The translations under genes and the position numbers were made by a program. 64,000 nt of DNA from Ancylobacter moscoviensis (GTDB lineage Bacteria; Pseudomonadota; Alphaproteobacteria; Rhizobiales; Xanthobacteraceae). The stretch spans positions 620,001-684,000 of the forward strand of contig NZ_VMBP01000002.1 in the NCBI RefSeq assembly GCF_007559435.1, read 5' to 3'. The notes under the pieces are model-generated. The model was not told where the DNA came from. It was given only the letters and a program-made list of their open reading frames with translations, and searched no databases. Shown here piece after piece: positions 60,487 through 64,000 of this stretch. Numbering within the stretch: position 1 is the first letter of the stretch; every line of letters begins with the position of its first letter.

Positions 60487-62754
60487 ATGCGAATGGCGAG
60501 CCGGCAGGGGCGTATTCTTTCCAACGGACACTCTCTTTCCGGCGTCGCCCGCGCGGCCGGCTGGGGCGTGTCGTGGCTGGCGCTCCTCGCCGCCGTACCC
60601 GCCGCCGCCCAGCAGGCGTCTTCCCCGGCCGGCGAGCCCGCCTCCACGGCGCAGGTGGTGCTCAGCGACGAGTTCATCGAACTCGACCCCGTGACGGTGG
60701 TGGCGACGCGCACGACGGAGAACTGGATCGACACGCTGGCGGGTGTCAGCGTGGTGCGCGAGGACCAGCTCGAGATGATCATGCCCTCCCGTACCGCGGA
60801 CCTGTTCCGCGGCATGCCGGGCGTGACCGCGATCCAGAACGGCAACTCGTCGCAGGCCTCCATCAACATTCGCGGCCTGCAGGATTTCGGCCGCGTCGCG
60901 GTGATCGTCGACGGCGCGCGGCAGAACTTCACCCAGCTCGGCCACGCCAACGGTGCCGGCTCCTTCTTCCTGGAGCCGGGCCTGATCGCCGACGTCGACG
61001 TGGTGCGCGGCCCGGTGTCGAACATCTACGGCTCGGGCGCCATCGGCGGTGTCGTCACCATGCGCACCAAGGATGCGGACGACATCATTGCCGAGGGCAA
61101 GAGCTGGGGCGTCGAGGCGGACGCCGAGGCCGGGAGCAACGGGCCGATGGGCTACGGCTCCGTGCTCGGCGCGGCGCGCGTGGGTGAGAATGTCGACCTG
61201 TTCGTCGGCGGCACCTACCGCAAGCAGGACGCCTATGACGACGGCAATGGCGACGTGGTGCCCGACACCGACTACGAAACCTGGACCGGCATCGCCAAGG
61301 CGACCTTCCGCCCGGCGGACTTCCACGAGATCAAGCTGACCGGCCTCAACTACGAGAGCCAGTACACCACCAGCAACGACGAGAGCGCCACGGCGACCCA
61401 ATACGGCACGGAAGTCGCCAACCGCTCGGTGACGGCGAGCTGGAACTACGAGAACCCCGACGACAACCTGTTCGACTGGCGCAGCACCGTCTACTGGAAC
61501 CAGGTCGAGCAGGACCAGGTGAAGGTTTCCGGCAGCTCCAACCCGATCACCGGCGCGGTCGGCGATCCGCGCAGCTTCACCATCGACACGGTCGGCTTCG
61601 ACGCCAACAACACCAGCCGCTTCAGCTGGGGCGACTGGAACAACGCCATCACCGTCGGCGGCGACTATTTCCACGACGACGTGGACAACATCGACGAGTA
61701 CGGCTTCGGCGAGGGCTACAACCCCTCGGGCGACCGCGGCGTCGGCGGCGCCTTCGTGCAGTGGAAGGGCAACTATTCCACCTGGCTGGAGGCGATCGCG
61801 GCCGTGCGCTACGATGCCTATTCGCTGAACGCGGAAGGCGGCGGCGGCACCAGCGGCGACCGCGTCTCGCCGAAGTTCACCCTCGGCGTCACGCCCTGGT
61901 CCTGGCTGACCGTCTACGGCACCTATGCGGAAGGCTACCGCGCCCCGTCCGTCACCGAGGCGCTGGTCAGCGGGCCGCATCCGCTGCCCTTCAACACGCC
62001 CGGTACGATGTTCTACTTCCTGCCCAATCCCGGCCTGCGGGCCGAAGTCGGCAAGAACAAGGAAGTCGGCGTCAACATCAAGCAGGACGACCTGTTCACC
62101 GCCGGCGACAAGCTGCGGATCAAGGCTAACTACTACCAGAACGACGTCGACGACTACATCGAGCTGGTCGAGTTCGGCGATCCCACCTCGACGATCTGCC
62201 CGATCCCGAGCCGGCCGAGCATGTGCTTCCCGCTCAACATGGGCGTGCCGGGATATGCCCAGTACCAGAACGTGCAGGAAGCGCGGCTGAAGGGCTTCGA
62301 GTTCGAGGGCGTCTATGATGCCCGCAAGTGGTTCCTCGGCCTCTCCGGCCAGGTCTCCGAAGGCGAGGTGTCGGCCGGGCCGGATGCCGGGCAGCCGCTT
62401 TCCACCATCCAGCCGGACCAGCTCACCACGACCCTCGGCTTCCGCTTCCTGGACGACAAGCTGACGCTCGCCGTGCGCTGGACCGCCGTCGCGGCGGTGA
62501 AGGCTTCCGACCTGCCGACCAATTCGGTCTATGAGCCGACCGACAGCTTCAACCTGGTGAGCCTCTATGCCGGCTACCAGCCGAACGAGAACACGCTGTG
62601 GCGGCTCTCGGTCGAGAACCTGCTGGATGAGCAGTACACCCAGTACCAGACGTTCCTGCCGAGCGCGGGCCTGACGGTCAAGGCCGGGCTGACCGTCCGC
62701 TTCGGTGGCGGCGAGGTGGCATCGGCGGCGCAGCCGGCCCGCTACGTCAAGTGA
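60487..62754 (+). CDS. hmuR: TonB-dependent haem receptor
   Basis: The 755-residue outer-membrane receptor has a signal sequence ending near AAAQQ. The TonB box region DPVTVVATRT precedes a plug domain (about 75-185) with MPGVTAIQNG and NIRGLQDFGRVAVIVDGARQ. The 22-strand barrel includes the haem-receptor markers YRAPSVTEAL (FRAP-like) and NPGL with His between. The final residues lack a terminal aromatic. It imports haem or haemoprotein iron. It is cotranscribed with the haem oxygenase gene 40 bases downstream. Confidence 0.9.
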   Translation: MRMASRQGRILSNGHSLSGVARAAGWGVSWLALLAAVPAAAQQASSPAGEPASTAQVVLSDEFIELDPVTVVATRTTENWIDTLAGVSVVREDQLEMIMPSRTADLFRGMPGVTAIQNGNSSQASINIRGLQDFGRVAVIVDGARQNFTQLGHANGAGSFFLEPGLIADVDVVRGPVSNIYGSGAIGGVVTMRTKDADDIIAEGKSWGVEADAEAGSNGPMGYGSVLGAARVGENVDLFVGGTYRKQDAYDDGNGDVVPDTDYETWTGIAKATFRPADFHEIKLTGLNYESQYTTSNDESATATQYGTEVANRSVTASWNYENPDDNLFDWRSTVYWNQVEQDQVKVSGSSNPITGAVGDPRSFTIDTVGFDANNTSRFSWGDWNNAITVGGDYFHDDVDNIDEYGFGEGYNPSGDRGVGGAFVQWKGNYSTWLEAIAAVRYDAYSLNAEGGGGTSGDRVSPKFTLGVTPWSWLTVYGTYAEGYRAPSVTEALVSGPHPLPFNTPGTMFYFLPNPGLRAEVGKNKEVGVNIKQDDLFTAGDKLRIKANYYQNDVDDYIELVEFGDPTSTICPIPSRPSMCFPLNMGVPGYAQYQNVQEARLKGFEFEGVYDARKWFLGLSGQVSEGEVSAGPDAGQPLSTIQPDQLTTTLGFRFLDDKLTLAVRWTAVAAVKASDLPTNSVYEPTDSFNLVSLYAGYQPNENTLWRLSVENLLDEQYTQYQTFLPSAGLTVKAGLTVRFGGGEVASAAQPARYVK

Positions 62755-62794
62755 TGCGCGCCTGCCCCGTTGGCAGGATGAGAGGGAGCCTACA

Positions 62795-63376
62795 ATGACG
62801 ATACATGCCGAAATCGAGACGCCGAGCCGGGCCAAGCGCCTCAAGGCGGTCTCCTCCGCCGCTCACGAGCGGGTGGATAACGGGGTCATGGCGGCCGCGC
62901 CCTTTGCGAGCCGCCAGGCCTATGAGCGCTTCCTGCGCTTCCAGTACCGCCTGCATCGCCGGGTCGAGACACTCTACGCCGACGCGGCGCTGCAGCCGCT
63001 GTTGCCGGACCTCGCGGCCCGTTCGCGGCTCGCGGCGCTGGAGCAGGACTTCGCCGATCTCGGCCTCGTGCTGCCGCCGGCCGAAATCGGCCCGGCGCTG
63101 GAGACCCCCGAAGCGCTGGGCTGGCTCTATGTGGTGGAAGGCTCGAACATGGGCGCGGCCTTCCTCGCCAAGGAAGCCGTGAAGCTCGGCTTCTCGGACG
63201 AGCTCGGCGCGCGCCATCTGGCGGGCCATCCCGACGGGCGCGGCCTGCACTGGCGGCGCTTCACCGCCGCGCTCGATGCGGTCGAGCTGACGCCGGCGGA
63301 GGACGCGCGCGTCGAGAGCGCGGCGACGGCGGCCTTCGACCATGTGGAGAAGCTGATCGGCGAAGAGTTCGCCTGA
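62795..63376 (+). CDS. Biliverdin-producing haem oxygenase
   Basis: The ATG after AGAGGGAG gives a 193-residue protein. The proximal haem His is in KAVSSAAHERVDN, and the distal helix reads YVVEGSNMGAAFLAK, the HemO/BphO pattern. Haem is opened to biliverdin, CO and iron. Position after the haem receptor supports use of imported haem as an iron source. Bacteriophytochrome-linked BphO is the other possible role, but no phytochrome gene is near. Confidence 0.88.
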   Translation: MTIHAEIETPSRAKRLKAVSSAAHERVDNGVMAAAPFASRQAYERFLRFQYRLHRRVETLYADAALQPLLPDLAARSRLAALEQDFADLGLVLPPAEIGPALETPEALGWLYVVEGSNMGAAFLAKEAVKLGFSDELGARHLAGHPDGRGLHWRRFTAALDAVELTPAEDARVESAATAAFDHVEKLIGEEFA

Positions 63377-63407
63377 GGCTGGACGACGACGCTGGCTGGT
63401 CCGCCGG

Positions 63408-64000
63408 TCAGCGCTGCGCCGATTGCGGCAGCAGGAACGGCGTGGACGGCGCCCAGCCGATCCGCGCCGTTATGCCGTAGAGCTCGGCGATGCGGGCGTT
63501 GGTGAGGACATCCGCCGGCGTGCCCCGCGCGGCGACGCGGCCGCCCTTCAGCGCGACGATCTCGTCGGCCGCCATGGCGGCGAGGTTGAGATCGTGCAGC
63601 ACGGCGAGGACGCCGACCCCTTCTTCCGCCAGCTCCCGCATCAGCCGTAGGACCAGAAGCTGCTGGGCGAGGTCGAGGCTCGCGGTCGGCTCGTCGAGCA
63701 GCAGGTAGCCCGGCCCATCCCCGGCTTCGAGCTGGACGAGGGTGCGGGCGAGCTGCACGCGCTGCTTTTCGCCGCCGGACAGGCGATCATAGGCGGCACC
63801 CATCAGCCCGGAGAGCTCGACCCGCGCCAGCGCGCGCTCCACGCGGGCCTGTCCATGGCGCCCGTCGGCGACGCCGATCCCCACCACTTCCGCGACGCTG
63901 AACGGAAAGGCGACGTGCACGCTCTGCGGCAGCACGGCCCGCAGCCGGGCGAGCCGGGCGGGCGGCACGCCGACGATGTCGGCGCCGGCCAGCGTGACGC
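63408..64000 (-). CDS. hmuV: Haem ABC transporter ATPase HmuV-like, truncated by the window edge
   Basis: Open from the right edge, the frame has 197 residues and lacks the start and Walker A. RLRAVLPQSVHVAFPFSV (Q-loop), DRLSGGEKQRVQLARTL (signature), YLLLDEPTASLD (Walker B) and VLAVLHDLNLAA are typical of HmuV, the ATPase of the haem importer HmuTUV. It is transcribed toward haem oxygenase, with 31 bases between the stops. The remaining hmu genes should lie to the right. Confidence 0.9.
   Translation of the reverse strand, partial: VTLAGADIVGVPPARLARLRAVLPQSVHVAFPFSVAEVVGIGVADGRHGQARVERALARVELSGLMGAAYDRLSGGEKQRVQLARTLVQLEAGDGPGYLLLDEPTASLDLAQQLLVLRLMRELAEEGVGVLAVLHDLNLAAMAADEIVALKGGRVAARGTPADVLTNARIAELYGITARIGWAPSTPFLLPQSAQR

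Noticed and set aside
60355-62844. 829-codon minus-strand frame
   Set aside because: Antisense to the haem receptor gene; Val/Asp-rich shadow.

Overview
The window is about 64 kb of GC-rich chromosome. It is most likely from a hyphomicrobial (Rhizobiales) alphaproteobacterium, perhaps a Xanthobacteraceae member such as Ancylobacter or Starkeya. The reasons are the tig-clpP-clpX-lon-hupB order with nearby tRNAs, a glnB-glnA pair with a sigma54-type promoter, a cyclic beta-1,2-glucan synthase end, an ATP12 chaperone, a DUF1127 protein and two Ku genes around one LigD. The family-level placement is inference.

Layout. 1-1275: 3' end of a cyclic beta-glucan synthase. 1276-4946: accessory patch with a DUF3883 nuclease-like protein, a VapBC-type toxin-antitoxin pair, an orphan AbiEi-like (DUF6088) regulator and an AlpA-like regulator, with several palindromic operators. 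5013-6408: a divergent L,D-transpeptidase, a KGG stress protein and a small DUF2188-like protein. 6600-10898: NHEJ repair locus (ku, ligD, ku). 10984-11682: HAD phosphatase.

11728-23532: an uncharacterised catabolic and uptake cluster. A leftward operon livH-livM-livG-livF-argE-like-hpaB-like-ridA-DUF1028 is followed by a LysR regulator. A divergent periplasmic binding protein and an FAD monooxygenase-like gene complete it. The makeup suggests import, deacylation and flavin-dependent hydroxylation of an N-acylated or amino-acid-like aromatic compound.

23683-32478: DUF1127, metY-like sulfhydrylase, membrane-anchored phosphatase, CoA-binding protein, rplM-rpsI, two tandem diguanylate cyclases, and glnA and glnB. 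32845-42158: NAD(P)HX repair enzyme, tRNA-Leu, tig, clpP, clpX, lon, hupB and tRNA-Val (protein quality control, with candidate heat-shock promoters before clpX and lon). 42205-48057: HAD phosphatase, ATP12, two DUF1801 proteins, acetate kinase and phosphate acyltransferase, FAH-family hydrolase and a second RidA.

48313-60098: the most unusual part. Three acidic proteins without signal peptides share a 44-residue module that I do not recognise. They precede a 983-residue RTX protein with seven supra-repeats, a complete type I secretion inner-membrane pair (ABC ATPase and HlyD-type adaptor) and two paralogous pseudo-receiver regulators. This looks like a dedicated secretion system for RTX and module proteins. 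60487-64000: haem uptake (TonB receptor, haem oxygenase and the start of an hmuV-like ATPase gene cut by the window edge).
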